The notes beneath the pieces are model-generated. The model was not told the origin of the DNA. It did no database searches and saw only the letters and a list, made by a program, of their open reading frames with translations. A stretch of DNA of 64,000 nt from CAYRHS01 sp964424125 (GTDB lineage: Bacteria > Actinomycetota > Acidimicrobiia > IMCC26256 > JAOSJL01): NCBI GenBank assembly GCA_964424125.1, contig CAYRHS010000001.1, positions 12,694 to 76,693 of the forward strand, read 5' to 3'. The position numbers and the translations under genes are program-made. Shown here piece by piece: positions 15,895 through 25,189 of the stretch (positions are counted from its first letter, which is position 1; each line of letters begins with the position of its first letter).

Positions 15895-16767
15895 CTATCG
15901 GGACGACTCGGGGTGGAGGGTCGAAGCCAGCCTCGCAGGAAGCTCGGCGTGCTTGGATCCGGTCCACACCGGCGTTCGATTCTCCAACATTGCCGTCACG
16001 GCCTCGGCCGTGTCGGGTTGCGATCCAGCCCACGGGATCATGCTCGCCTCCTCCGCCATTGCACGATCCCGGTCTGGCATCTCGAGGAACCGGTAGAGGA
16101 GGTGCTTGGTCGCTGCGACCGCGTGCGGCGCCGTGTTCAGCGCGATGTCTCTTGCGCAGTCCAGTGCCGCGGGAAGCACCTCGTCAGCCGGCAGGGCTTC
16201 GGAGACCAGGCCGATCTCTGCCGCCTCACGGCCGCTGAACCATCGTCCCGAGATCAGCAGCTGCGCAGCTCTCGTCATGCCCACGAGCCTGGGCAGGAGC
16301 CAGGTCACGTTCCCCTCCGGAGTCATACCGACACGGGTGAAAGGAAAACGGAGCTTGGCATCCGCGGCCGCGAAGCGGATGTCGGTGAGGAGGGCGAGCG
16401 TGAGGCCGCCCCCCACCGCGGCGCCATTGATCGCCGCGACCACCGGCGTGCGCAGCTTCCAAAGGGCGAACGACTCGAGGAACGAGTCGCGAACCTGTGC
16501 GCCGCCGTCGTCGGTCACGCCGTAGTCGTCAAGGCTCTGCGCACCGAACGCGTCGGCTCCTTCCGAGATGTCTGCGCCGGCACAAAATGCCGTTCCCGCG
16601 CCCGTGAGCACGATTGCCCGCACGAGATCGTCAGCTTCGAGGCCCCAAAGAGCCTTCGGCAGGTCCCGGCTCATCCGCAAGTCGAACGCGTTGCGCGCAT
16701 CAGGACGATTCAGGGTGACGGTCGCCACACCGTCGTCGACGTGAACCAGGACGGTGTCGGATGTCAT
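15895..16767 (-). CDS. Crotonase-family enoyl-CoA hydratase/isomerase, type A copy 1
   Basis: 290 residues. Crotonase oxyanion-hole elements are clear (GTAFCAGADI and INGAAVGGGLTLAL). The two Glu residues of rat enoyl-CoA hydratase are not in their usual places; instead there is a Glu in GMTPEGNVTW. The C-terminus MLENRTPVWTGSKHAELP matches the paralogue at 28630. It may be a hydratase with a different base or an isomerase. ATG at 16765-16767 has a perfect GGAGGAG ribosome site, which excludes the 16 residues upstream. Operon with the type B gene upstream. Confidence 0.88.
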   Translation of the reverse strand: MTSDTVLVHVDDGVATVTLNRPDARNAFDLRMSRDLPKALWGLEADDLVRAIVLTGAGTAFCAGADISEGADAFGAQSLDDYGVTDDGGAQVRDSFLESFALWKLRTPVVAAINGAAVGGGLTLALLTDIRFAAADAKLRFPFTRVGMTPEGNVTWLLPRLVGMTRAAQLLISGRWFSGREAAEIGLVSEALPADEVLPAALDCARDIALNTAPHAVAATKHLLYRFLEMPDRDRAMAEEASMIPWAGSQPDTAEAVTAMLENRTPVWTGSKHAELPARLASTLHPESSR

Positions 16768-16842
16768 GGCTCCTCCGGTTCTTGACTCGTAGTTCGCCCC
16801 GAGCCAGCACTGCATGTTGCCCTCATCGAGGGCCGCGTCGTC

Positions 16843-17640
16843 TCAGCGACCCTTGAACACAGGCTCGCGTTTCTCCGCGAACGCTCTCGCCGCCTCTTGG
16901 TGGTCCTCAGTAGCGAACAGAGAGCCGTGGGCCTTGTGCACGAAGAGCGCGAGCTCCTCGAGTTCCCCGTAGGTCGCCCCGATGCTTCTCCGGAGAGCCT
17001 CCTTGGTGTAGGTGACACCGAGAGGAGGATTCGCAGCAATCTTCTCGGCGAGCCTCCGCGCTGCGGGCAGCAGGTCATCGGGGGGAAGCACTCGTGAAAC
17101 CAGTCCGATTCGCTCGGCCTCCGCGGCATCGATCGACTCTCCGGTCAGTAGCAGTTCCGCCGCCTTGGCCGGTCCGAGCATTCGGGGCAGACGCCAGAAC
17201 GTGCTCACGCCACCGATCACACCGAACTGGATGTACTTCGCGCTCACCTTGACGCGGTTCGTGGCGATCAGCATGTCGCACCAGCAAGCCAGCTCGACAC
17301 CCAAACCCAGGCAGTATCCGTCGAGAGCACCGATGAGGGGCTTGTCGAAGTCGACCATGAGATTGCGATCCAGCCTCGGGCGGAGCCTGCGGTAGTTCGC
17401 CATGAGCTCCTCGAATCGGTCTCCTGCCCAGGCTTGCTCGATGTCGTCACCGCCGCAGAAGTTTCCGCCGGCGCCAGTCAGGATCACGCAACGCACCGTG
17501 GCGTCGCTTCCTGCCGCGTCGAAGGCTGCCATGAGCTCGTCGTTCATCTCGTAGTTGATCGCGTTCAGCTTCTCCGGCCGATTCAGGGTGATCGTCGCGA
17601 TGTGGTCGGACACCTCGTACCCGACTGTGGTGGGCCTCAT
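16843..17640 (-). CDS. Crotonase-family enoyl-CoA hydratase/isomerase, type B copy 1
   Basis: 265 residues. Substrate-binding loop GGNFCGGDDIEQAW and second oxyanion element YCLGLGVELACWCD, where the Glu equivalent to the first catalytic Glu of enoyl-CoA hydratase is present. The second position is Gln (YIQFGVIGG). The ending FAEKREPVFKGR is usual for the family. The ATG has a GAGGAGGTAGAGG site. It is the first gene of a two-gene operon and divergent from the acyl-CoA synthetase at 18057; its closest relative in the window is the type B gene at 29510. Confidence 0.88.
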   Translation of the reverse strand: MRPTTVGYEVSDHIATITLNRPEKLNAINYEMNDELMAAFDAAGSDATVRCVILTGAGGNFCGGDDIEQAWAGDRFEELMANYRRLRPRLDRNLMVDFDKPLIGALDGYCLGLGVELACWCDMLIATNRVKVSAKYIQFGVIGGVSTFWRLPRMLGPAKAAELLLTGESIDAAEAERIGLVSRVLPPDDLLPAARRLAEKIAANPPLGVTYTKEALRRSIGATYGELEELALFVHKAHGSLFATEDHQEAARAFAEKREPVFKGR

Positions 17641-18056
17641 GAACCTCTACCTCCTCGGCCTGACGGTGGGGCTCCCCATGGATCCCGCACAGTGTCAACC
17701 TCGTGATGTCTTCGCCGCCTCGACTTTGGGGCGCCCATCGCCCGACCCCACATCTGCGACCGACGTCACCTCGCGACCGCGAGAGGCGCCGCCTCGGTGG
17801 CGTCCACCGGCGGGACGGAACAGCGGTGCGGATATGCGGTAGGTCCCCGACGAGCTCGACGAATCGAACAGATGGACAAGCCCCGATGTCGAGCCTGTCG
17901 AGCTCGTTGCGGGTTGCGAGGACTGCCGGCGCTTTGACCTCAGAAGTTCGCCGTAAGCTAACGATCGTTCACATCACTGTCAACATGGAGTCGAGATCGC
18001 GGCGGGGCCGAGAACGGATGCCCGCCGTGTGACGTGAGAGCCGCCGAGGGGGAGTC
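17641..18056. other. Divergent regulatory region
   Basis: About 415 bases without a gene between the crotonase operon and an acyl-CoA synthetase. It contains palindromic site 3; nothing else is recognisable. Confidence 0.6.
17957..17972 (+). promoter_or_regulatory. 16-bp palindromic operator-like site 3
   Basis: GCTAACGATCGTTCAC, with AACGATCGTT as a perfect internal palindrome. It lies 84 bp before the acyl-CoA synthetase start, in the divergent region shared with the crotonase pair. Confidence 0.7.
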
Positions 18057-19610
18057 GTGTGGCCGGGACCGCTCGCTGAGAAACATCCCGACAAGCCAGC
18101 TGTGATCATGGCGGGAAGTGGTGACGTCGTCACCTACCGCCAGCTCGACGATCGCTCCAACCAGCTCGCCCAGCTCCTGGCCGAGACCGGGCTCGGCTTC
18201 GGCGACCACGCGGCGTTCTTGATGGAGAACAACGATCGGTTCCACGAGGTCTCTTGGGCAGCCCAGCGCTCGGGCCTCTACTACACCCCCATCAACACGC
18301 ACTTCACCGCCGAGGAGGCTGCCTACATCATCGACGACTGTGACGCCCGGGCGCTGATCGTCTCCAACGCCCAGCGGCAGGTCGCCGCCGCGCTGCTCGA
18401 CCTCCTCCCGGACCTTGTCGAGACCCGCCTCATCGTCGGCGGCACGCTGGAGGGCTACGCGCCCTACGAGGACGCGATCGCCCGCCAGCCCGCCGAGCCG
18501 ATCGCCGAGGAGCTCGAAGGTCACGCCATGCTCTACTCGTCGGGCACCACCGGCAAGCCCAAGGGCGTCAAGTACGGACTCGAGCGCACACCGATCGGGA
18601 ACACGCCCGGGATGATCGAGGCCTTCCGGATCCTCTACGGCTTCGACGAGAGCTGCGTGTACCTGTCCCCCGCCCCCCTCTACCACTCGGCTCCGCTCCA
18701 GTTCACGATGCTGACGCTACGGCTGGGCGCCACCGTGGTGGTGATGGAGCACTTCGACCCGGTGCTGGCGCTCGAGCACATCGAGAAGTACCGCGTCACT
18801 CACAGTCAATGGGTACCGACGATGTTCGTGAGAATGCTCAAGCTGCCGGAGGAGCAGCGGGCCGGCTACGACCTCTCGTCGCACAAGCACGCGATCCACG
18901 GCGCCGCCCCGTGCCCGGTCCCGGTGAAGGAGCAGATGATCGAGTGGTGGGGTCCGATCATCCACGAGTACTACGGCGCGACCGAGGGGATCGGCGCCAC
19001 CTTCATCTCCAGCGAGGAGTGGCTTGCCCACAAGGGCTCGGTCGGCAAGTCGGCCCTGGGCCCTCTCCACGTGCTCGACGACGACGGCAACGAGCTCCCG
19101 CCCGGAGAGGTGGGCGTGGTGTGGTTCGAGGGCGACACCACCCCGGTCTCGTTCGAGTACCACAAGGACGAGGAGAAGACCCGAGGCGCCCACAACGAGA
19201 AGGGTTGGGCGACGACCTTCGACGTGGGATACCTCGACGGGGACGGCTACCTCTACTTGACCGACCGCAAGAACTTCATGGTCATCTCGGGTGGGGTGAA
19301 CATCTACCCGCAAGAGGCCGAGAACCTCCTCGTCACCCATCCCAAGGTCATGGACGCGGCCGTCTTCGGCATTCCCAACGAGGAGATGGGCGAGGAGGTC
19401 AAGGCGGTCGTGCAGCCGCTGAACGTGAGCGACGCCGGTCCCGAGCTGGAGCGAGAGCTCAGCGCCTTCTGCCGCGAGCACCTCGCCCACTTCAAGTGCC
19501 CCCGGTCGATCGACTTCGAAGCCGAGCTGCCCCGCGACGACACGGGCAAGCTCTTCAAGCGGCTGCTCAGGGACCGCTACTGGGCCAACCAATCGTCGCG
19601 GATCGTCTGA
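18057..19610 (+). CDS. Acyl-CoA synthetase (AMP-forming), FadD type, copy 1
   Basis: 517 residues of the ANL superfamily: makes acyl-AMP, then acyl-CoA from a free acid, ATP and CoA. The P-loop-like motif YSSGTTGKPKG, the adenine-binding YYGATEG, the hinge DRKNFMVISGG and the late Lys in DDTGKLFKR (acylation Lys) are all present. It is highly similar over its whole length to the synthetase at 31600 (same WPGP start and PDKPAVIMAGSG segment). GTG start preceded by a GGGGGAG site. It stands alone on the plus strand, divergent from two crotonases. Acyl substrate unknown; neighbours suggest a branched or cyclic carboxylic acid. Confidence 0.93.
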   Translation: MWPGPLAEKHPDKPAVIMAGSGDVVTYRQLDDRSNQLAQLLAETGLGFGDHAAFLMENNDRFHEVSWAAQRSGLYYTPINTHFTAEEAAYIIDDCDARALIVSNAQRQVAAALLDLLPDLVETRLIVGGTLEGYAPYEDAIARQPAEPIAEELEGHAMLYSSGTTGKPKGVKYGLERTPIGNTPGMIEAFRILYGFDESCVYLSPAPLYHSAPLQFTMLTLRLGATVVVMEHFDPVLALEHIEKYRVTHSQWVPTMFVRMLKLPEEQRAGYDLSSHKHAIHGAAPCPVPVKEQMIEWWGPIIHEYYGATEGIGATFISSEEWLAHKGSVGKSALGPLHVLDDDGNELPPGEVGVVWFEGDTTPVSFEYHKDEEKTRGAHNEKGWATTFDVGYLDGDGYLYLTDRKNFMVISGGVNIYPQEAENLLVTHPKVMDAAVFGIPNEEMGEEVKAVVQPLNVSDAGPELERELSAFCREHLAHFKCPRSIDFEAELPRDDTGKLFKRLLRDRYWANQSSRIV

Positions 19611-19638
19611 TGCCGATCCCGGTCGAACAGCTGAAGGA

Positions 19639-20826
19639 CTAGGCCGGCTCCGAGCCCACGATCGAGACGAAGCTGACGCACTCGCCCGGTGCACCGCCGA
19701 GATTGTGGGTGAGGCCGAGCTTCTTGCCGCTGGTGATCTGGCGCTCCCCGGCCTCGTCCCGGAGCTGGAGCCAGCACTCGAAGAGCATCCGCAGCCCGGA
19801 CGCACCGATCGGGTGACCGAAGCTCTTCAGCCCGCCGTCGGGGTTCACCGCGAGCTCGCCGTCGAGGTCGAAGGTGCCGGCGAGCACCTCTTTCCACGCC
19901 GTGCCGCGCTCGGCGAAGCCGAGGTCCTCCATGAGCACGAGCTCGGTCGGGGTGAAGCAGTCGTGCACCTCGGCGAGCGCCAGTTCTGCACGCGGATCGT
20001 CGACACCCGCCTGCGTGTACGCGTCCTGTGACGAGCGCACGACCTCCTCGAACGTCGTGTAGTCGTAGTCGGGGTCGATCGGGCCGTCGGCGGGGCCGGC
20101 GACGAAGGAGAGCGCCTTCACGTAGATCGGGTGATCGGTGTACCGGTGGGCGTCCTCGGCCCGCACGATCACCGCCGCCGCCGAACCGTCGCTCACGCCG
20201 GAACAGTCGAAGATGCCGAGCTGGCCCGCGATGAGCGGCGAGTTGCAGATCACGTCCTTGGGGATCTCGCGCTGGAACTGCGCCCTCGGGTTGAGGGCAC
20301 CGTTCTTGTGGTTCTTCCAGGCGATGCGCGTGAGGACGTCCTTCATCTCGGCCTCGTCGACGCCGTACTTCTTGCGGTAGGCGGGCGCGAGCAGGCTGAA
20401 CATCGCAGGCGCGGTCAGCTCGACCTGTGTGCCGTCACTGGGCGGAGGCGTCATCGTCAACCCCGAGAAGCCCGAGTCCTTCAGCTTCTCGACGCCGACG
20501 GCCATGACGGTGTCGTAGGCGCCCGACGCGACCGCGTAGCAGGCGTTCCGGAACGCCTCCGAGCCCGTGGCGCACATGTTCTCGAGCCGGCTCACCGGCT
20601 TGTAGTCCAGGTGCAGAGGGCGCGACAGCGTCAGCCCGCTGATGCCCGAACCCATCGTCCCGAGCCAGTAGGCGTCGATGTCGTCGGCCGAGACGCCTGC
20701 GGAGTCCATCGCCTCGACCGTGGAGTCGGTGACGAGGTCGTCGACGCCCTTGTCCCAGTGCTCGCCGAAGGGCGTACAGCCCATCCCCACGATCGCCACT
20801 CGGTCGCGGATCCCATGCGATGCCAT
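19639..20826 (-). CDS. Thiolase of the SCP-x/lipid-transfer type
   Basis: 395 residues, thiolase fold. The nucleophile Cys85 sits in LENMCATGSEAFR. The His of the second motif is in GGLKSFGHPIGASG, and the C-terminal NLGGAPGECVSFVSIVG is present, as is HDCFTPTE, typical of SCP-x thiolases. With Cys85 present it should carry out thiolytic cleavage or Claisen chemistry, unlike the related Ltp2 aldolases. Starts 3 nt after the stop of the KAS-III/DUF35 fusion: same operon, and DUF35 proteins are known partners of this thiolase class in archaeal and steroid-degrading complexes. Confidence 0.92.
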   Translation of the reverse strand: MASHGIRDRVAIVGMGCTPFGEHWDKGVDDLVTDSTVEAMDSAGVSADDIDAYWLGTMGSGISGLTLSRPLHLDYKPVSRLENMCATGSEAFRNACYAVASGAYDTVMAVGVEKLKDSGFSGLTMTPPPSDGTQVELTAPAMFSLLAPAYRKKYGVDEAEMKDVLTRIAWKNHKNGALNPRAQFQREIPKDVICNSPLIAGQLGIFDCSGVSDGSAAAVIVRAEDAHRYTDHPIYVKALSFVAGPADGPIDPDYDYTTFEEVVRSSQDAYTQAGVDDPRAELALAEVHDCFTPTELVLMEDLGFAERGTAWKEVLAGTFDLDGELAVNPDGGLKSFGHPIGASGLRMLFECWLQLRDEAGERQITSGKKLGLTHNLGGAPGECVSFVSIVGSEPA

Positions 20827-20829
20827 CGT

Positions 20830-22245
20830 TCAGCCCCTCTCCGGTCGGGCTTTCCAGAAGTAATTGTGCACCCCGTCGACCGACGAGATGCGGCGGAAGG
20901 TCATGTGCACGCGATCGCCGATCGCCACCGTGGCCGCGTCGACGTCGGTCAGCTCGCACTGGTAGCGGCCGCCACCGTCGAAGTCGAGCACCGCCGCGAC
21001 CACGGGCGGGTTGAGCGACGGTGCGAGCCGATCGAGCGTGAACGTCGCCACCGTCGCCGGAACGTCGGCCAGCGGCTCGTCGACCATCTTGTCGACGGCC
21101 TTGCACTGCACGCAGACCCGTGACGGCGGCAGGTTCCGTGTGCCGCATTCGGTGCAACGGCTGGCCACGAACCCGAACTTCCAGTCCTCGCGGCGCAACG
21201 CGGGTGGGGCTGCGGGCGAGATCGGATCCGGTCGTCGCGGCTGCTCCCGCACCAGGGCCTCGCGCCACGTGAGGAACGTGGGATACGTCAGGTCGTCACG
21301 ACCCGCCGCAACCTGCTCCGCCACCGCGGGCTGTGCCCGATGGTCGGCGAGCGCGTCCGTCGTTCGGAAGACGAGCACATCGGCGCCGTCGGCCAGGACC
21401 ACGAGCGCGATCGTCTCGCCCGGCTCGGCGACGTCGAGGACGGAGCCGAGCAGCGTTGCGGGGTGCGCAGTGCCGGTGTTCCCCACGGTCTGGCCGAGGT
21501 CGTCGACCGCGGCTTCCGGGCGGGCGCCGCTGCGCTTGAGCGTCGCACGGACGGCACGGGCCTGTGGGCCCGTCACGATCAGCCGATCGAGCGAGTCCGG
21601 CGTCGCGTCGGCCGCCTTCAACGCGTCGGTGACGGCACGCTCGGCCAGCGGCGCGTAGGCGAACTCGCCGAAGCGCTCTTCCCACACGTTGGAATACCGA
21701 CGCCCCGGCACCCGCCACCGATCCATGAACTCTGCGGTCGCGGAGCCACTGCCCACGAGCTCGGCCAGGACCGGCGCCTCGCCGCCCTCCGGGCCGCAGA
21801 CGATCGCAGCGGCACCGTCGCCCCCGTCACGTTCGTCGGCGCCACCTGCCCGCCCGGTCCGCATGTCGGAGGTGACGACCATCGTCGTGTGATTCGCGTC
21901 GAGCGCGATCCGCAGCGCCCCCACTCCCGAGCGCACGGCACCACCGAAGTCGTATGCCGCGGTGACCTCCGGCAACCCGAGCGCGACGTGCACCGCGCTC
22001 GCGTTGGTCTTGTCCAGGTACGCGGGGCTTGCCGTGGCGAAGGCGAGCACGTCGGGAACGACCGAGTCGGGCAGGCCCCGCAACGCGATCCGGCCCGCTT
22101 CGACGCCCATCGTCGTCGTGTCCTCGTCGTACGAGGCCACGGCGCGCGTGCCCGGCGCCGGGACGGTCCCCAACGACTCGGCGATCGCGCTACGCGGGAG
22201 ACGGAAGAAGGGGATGTAGGACCCGTACGCCAAGATCCCAGCCAT
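20830..22245 (-). CDS. HMG-CoA synthase/KAS III-like protein fused to DUF35 OB-fold domain
   Basis: 471 residues, two parts. Residues 1 to about 340 have the thiolase-like fold of archaeal-type HMG-CoA synthase (GILAYGSYIPFFRLPR start, SYDEDTTTMGVEA with its conserved Glu). Residues about 355-471 are a DUF35 module: zinc ribbon CTECG...CVQC near 365-385, then an OB fold. The segment where HMG-CoA synthase has its nucleophilic Cys reads YDFGGAVRSGVGAL (98-111), with no Cys, so the first domain is probably not a synthase and may be structural or an acyl carrier surface for the thiolase next door. Similar KAS III-thiolase-DUF35 trios exist in archaeal mevalonate and in Phl acyltransferase complexes. 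Confidence 0.88.
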   Translation of the reverse strand: MAGILAYGSYIPFFRLPRSAIAESLGTVPAPGTRAVASYDEDTTTMGVEAGRIALRGLPDSVVPDVLAFATASPAYLDKTNASAVHVALGLPEVTAAYDFGGAVRSGVGALRIALDANHTTMVVTSDMRTGRAGGADERDGGDGAAAIVCGPEGGEAPVLAELVGSGSATAEFMDRWRVPGRRYSNVWEERFGEFAYAPLAERAVTDALKAADATPDSLDRLIVTGPQARAVRATLKRSGARPEAAVDDLGQTVGNTGTAHPATLLGSVLDVAEPGETIALVVLADGADVLVFRTTDALADHRAQPAVAEQVAAGRDDLTYPTFLTWREALVREQPRRPDPISPAAPPALRREDWKFGFVASRCTECGTRNLPPSRVCVQCKAVDKMVDEPLADVPATVATFTLDRLAPSLNPPVVAAVLDFDGGGRYQCELTDVDAATVAIGDRVHMTFRRISSVDGVHNYFWKARPERG

Positions 22246-22284
22246 GCATGACCTCTCGATCGCGGATGCGTCGCGCTCCTCAGT

Positions 22285-22300
22285 GTAAACAGGCGTTCAC
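22285..22300 (+). promoter_or_regulatory. 16-bp palindromic operator-like site 4
   Basis: GTAAACAGGCGTTCAC, extended on both sides to TGTAAAC-AGGC-GTTCACA. It lies 39 bp upstream of the KAS III-DUF35/thiolase operon (minus strand). Confidence 0.7.
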
Positions 22301-22319
22301 AGGGACGGCCAAGCGCGGA

Positions 22320-23837
22320 TCAGGCGACGGCGTCGTCGCCCGCAGACCGGGTGACGCGACCCTCCGTCGATTCGGCCGACTTCGACGACTTCGCCGGGTC
22401 GGTCTTTTTGCCTTTGGAGCCGCTCGCCTTCGTCTTGCGGAGCGCCTTTGCGGCCTTGCGGAGCTCGCGTAGCGCCACGGGGATGCCGTCGGCGATCCGC
22501 GAGGGCTCGGGGACCGCCTCGCGGCAGGCCAGGAAGCCGAAGTCGATCGTGTCGATGTAGCTGACCACCGTCGCGTTCAGGCCGCTGCCGTAGAGCAGGG
22601 GCCCCATCGGCCACAGCGCCTCGAGCTTCATCCCGGCGACGTAGAGCGGGAACGGCGGGCCGGGTACGTTCGAGATGATGAGGTTGTAGACGGGCGGGAC
22701 CTGGCCCTCGAGGCCGGCCCCGGTGTAGGTCCGAGCCGCGAGCGCGAGCAGACCCGGTGGCGTGGTGTCGGTGAGGTTCATGATCTTCGTGGCCGCCATC
22801 GCGCGCTGCATCTCCTTCGAGGCCTGGGTGCCCCGATGGATCGCCCGGAGCCGGTCGGCGGGGTCCGCGACGTCGGTCGCCAGCGACGTGAACATCGCTC
22901 CGACCTTGGTCCCGACCGCTTCTTTCGACTCGTCGGTGTGCAGCGACACGGGGACCTGGGCGACGAGCGGGTCGGCGGGGAGCTCGTTGCCGGCTTCGAG
23001 GTACCGGCGGAGCGCACCGGCACAGAGCGCGAGCACGACGTCGTTGAGCTTGACGCCGAACGCGTCCTTGATCGCCTTCACGTCGTCGAGCGGGACGGAG
23101 CTGTACGCGAAGCGGCGGTGGGGGCTGATGACCCGGTTGATCGACGTGCGTGGGGCACGGAACGGCGCCGCGGGCGATTCGTCCCGGCGCATGAAGCTGG
23201 CGAACGTCTGCCCCTGCCGTGCGAGCTGGGGGACGAACCTCGCGATGCGCCACGGCGTCACGACGGTCCGACCGAGGCCCCGGAGGAACAGCTCCGCGCC
23301 GCTCGGGACCCGCTCGGACCGCGTCGACCGTGCGGGCGGCACCTCGCCGGGTGGCGGGTCCGGCTCGAGGTCGAAGAGCTTGTCGAAGAGCCCGACACCC
23401 GTGACGCCGTCGATGATCGCGTGATGGATCTTGGCCAGCATCGCGATGCGGCCGCCCTCCATCCCCTCGATGACCCAGAACTCCCAGAGCGGGTGGGCCC
23501 GGTCGAGCCGGTAGCTCACGAGGTCCCCCACGAGGTTCCCGAGCTCTTCGGACCCGCCCGGCGGCGGGACCGCGATGCGCCGCAGGTGGTAGTCGAGGTC
23601 GAAGTCGGGGTCCTGGACGAAGACCGGGTTGTCGAGCCCGAAGGGCACCTCCAGCAGCTTCCACGTGAACTGGGGCGCGAGATGGAGCCGGCTGGCGAAG
23701 GCGTCGCGGAGGCGATCGAAGCTGTAGCCGTGGGGTGAGGTGGAAGGGTCGAGCACGACGACGCCCGACACGTGCATGAGCCACGAGTTCGTCTCCCCGT
23801 ACAGGAAGGCCGCGTCCACCCCGCTCGCCCGATGCAT
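22320..23837 (-). CDS. Wax ester synthase/diacylglycerol acyltransferase
   Basis: 505 residues, bacterial WS/DGAT family: esterifies acyl-CoA with diacylglycerol or long-chain alcohols to give storage lipid at the membrane. The active-site HHxxxDG is at 138-144 (KIHHAIIDG). The other conserved segments are PLWEFWVIEG, NDVVLALCAGALRRYL and NLIISNVPGP. The last 35 residues are a Lys/Ser-rich tail (KKAAKALRKTKASGSKG-like), which may aid membrane or lipid-body contact. ATG at 23835-23837 chosen because the MHRASGVDAAFLY start is family standard. Last gene of a long operon with a binding protein, hydrolase, ligase and crotonases. Confidence 0.9.
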   Translation of the reverse strand: MHRASGVDAAFLYGETNSWLMHVSGVVVLDPSTSPHGYSFDRLRDAFASRLHLAPQFTWKLLEVPFGLDNPVFVQDPDFDLDYHLRRIAVPPPGGSEELGNLVGDLVSYRLDRAHPLWEFWVIEGMEGGRIAMLAKIHHAIIDGVTGVGLFDKLFDLEPDPPPGEVPPARSTRSERVPSGAELFLRGLGRTVVTPWRIARFVPQLARQGQTFASFMRRDESPAAPFRAPRTSINRVISPHRRFAYSSVPLDDVKAIKDAFGVKLNDVVLALCAGALRRYLEAGNELPADPLVAQVPVSLHTDESKEAVGTKVGAMFTSLATDVADPADRLRAIHRGTQASKEMQRAMAATKIMNLTDTTPPGLLALAARTYTGAGLEGQVPPVYNLIISNVPGPPFPLYVAGMKLEALWPMGPLLYGSGLNATVVSYIDTIDFGFLACREAVPEPSRIADGIPVALRELRKAAKALRKTKASGSKGKKTDPAKSSKSAESTEGRVTRSAGDDAVA

Positions 23838-23891
23838 CGCCGGTTCCCCCGCGCTCGTGGGTCGCCATCCTCCCACGCCCGGCGCGCGCAT

Positions 23892-25151
23892 TCAGAGCCC
23901 GACCGGGCCCGCACAGTCCTCGCCCGAGACCGCTTGGGTGAAACCACCGGTCGTGGGTTGCGGCTCGCCCTCCGCATCGAGGCGGACGAGCAGCACACAC
24001 CCCTGGAAGATGCGCGGCAGCCCGGCGACACCCCCTCGGGTGAAGTCGACCGGCGGAGCGAGCCCGGCCGGGTCGGCCGAGACGGCGGTCTCGAGCACCT
24101 CGAGGAGCTCGCCGCCCGTCGTCGCCCCCGAGGCCCGGAGCAGATCGGCCACCATGACGACCGCGGCATAGGTCCGCTCACGCGCCCCGCCGAGCTCCTC
24201 GACCCCGCTCGCGGCCATCGTCTCGACGAAGCCGTCGGTGAGTGGCGTTCCGAGGTCGACCGGAACCACTTCGGCCGACCGGAGGATCCCCGCCGCGGCC
24301 GACCCCAGCGCGGCCACGACGTCGTCGACCTCGGTCGCCGCCAACCCGATCGTGACTGCGGGATCTCCCTCCCGCAGCCCGATCACCGCGTTCGTCGCCT
24401 GGAGGCCGGGCAGCCCCACGACCACGCCGTCCGCCCCCGAGGTCAGAGCGGCCGCGACGTAGGGCGACATGTCGACCGCACCGGGAGGGACCGGGACGTC
24501 GGCCGCGACGGTTGCGCCGAACGGTCCCAGCACCATGCGCCCGAACTGCTGGATCGCGGCGCCGGCGGCGAAGTCGGGGCGCACGATCGCGACGCTCCGC
24601 GCCCCCGCCTCGGCGAGGGAGCGCAAGAGTGCGGCCGAGTCGACGACGAACCCGCCCCACGCGGGGAACGAGACCGGCGACGTGAAGTCGGCCGCCGAGG
24701 TCGGCGTGCCCCCCACGACGGGGACGTCGTTCGCCTCCATGAGCGGGAACCACTCGGCGGTCAGCAGCGACCACGAACCGGCGACCGCGACCGCACCCGC
24801 ATCGATTGCCTCCCGTCCGCAGGCCGCGGCGGTGTTCGGGTCGTTGCGGGTGTCGCAGATCAGCGCTTCGAGTCGACGGCCGTCGACGCCGCCTTCGTCG
24901 TTCACTGCCGCGACCGTCGCCTCGACGGCCTCGGGAATCTCCGGGAGCGCGATCCCGGCCGAGAACTCGCCGATCGTGGCGATCATGATCGGCGGACCCA
25001 TGGGTTCCTGCCCGCCGACAGAGTCGTGGACGGGCTCTGAGTCGTCCTCACCACCCCCACAGGCGGCGGCCACGAGGATGCAGGTCACGAGCACGGCCGC
25101 GATCTCACGCCGTCCCCGGCTCATGTGCGTCGGCTTTGCCACGAGGGCCAT
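23892..25151 (-). CDS. Liv-type ABC transporter substrate-binding lipoprotein 1
   Basis: 419 residues, type I periplasmic-binding fold (Peripla_BP_6). The signal peptide ends with lipobox VAAAC (Cys lipidated), followed by a short acidic linker. The mature part begins PIMIATIGEFSAGIALPEIPEAV. The segments CDTRNDPNTAAACGREA and PPVDFTRGGVAGLPRIF recur in the proteins at 35783 and 59700, forming a family within the window. It has no permease gene beside it. Start at ATG 25149-25151 (GGAG 7 nt upstream). Because it is embedded among acyl-CoA genes, the ligand is more likely a carboxylic acid than an amino acid. Confidence 0.9.
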   Translation of the reverse strand: MALVAKPTHMSRGRREIAAVLVTCILVAAACGGGEDDSEPVHDSVGGQEPMGPPIMIATIGEFSAGIALPEIPEAVEATVAAVNDEGGVDGRRLEALICDTRNDPNTAAACGREAIDAGAVAVAGSWSLLTAEWFPLMEANDVPVVGGTPTSAADFTSPVSFPAWGGFVVDSAALLRSLAEAGARSVAIVRPDFAAGAAIQQFGRMVLGPFGATVAADVPVPPGAVDMSPYVAAALTSGADGVVVGLPGLQATNAVIGLREGDPAVTIGLAATEVDDVVAALGSAAAGILRSAEVVPVDLGTPLTDGFVETMAASGVEELGGARERTYAAVVMVADLLRASGATTGGELLEVLETAVSADPAGLAPPVDFTRGGVAGLPRIFQGCVLLVRLDAEGEPQPTTGGFTQAVSGEDCAGPVGL

Positions 25152-25189
25152 CGCACGCTCCAGGTGGTCTCGGCTTCCCGACCGCGCCC

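Noticed and set aside
13138..16785. Plus-strand open frame of more than 1200 codons
   Set aside because: It runs antisense to the FAD oxidase and crotonase and out of frame with the MFS gene, is rich in Arg/Gly/Asp/His without any domain, and mirrors third-position GC of the real genes.
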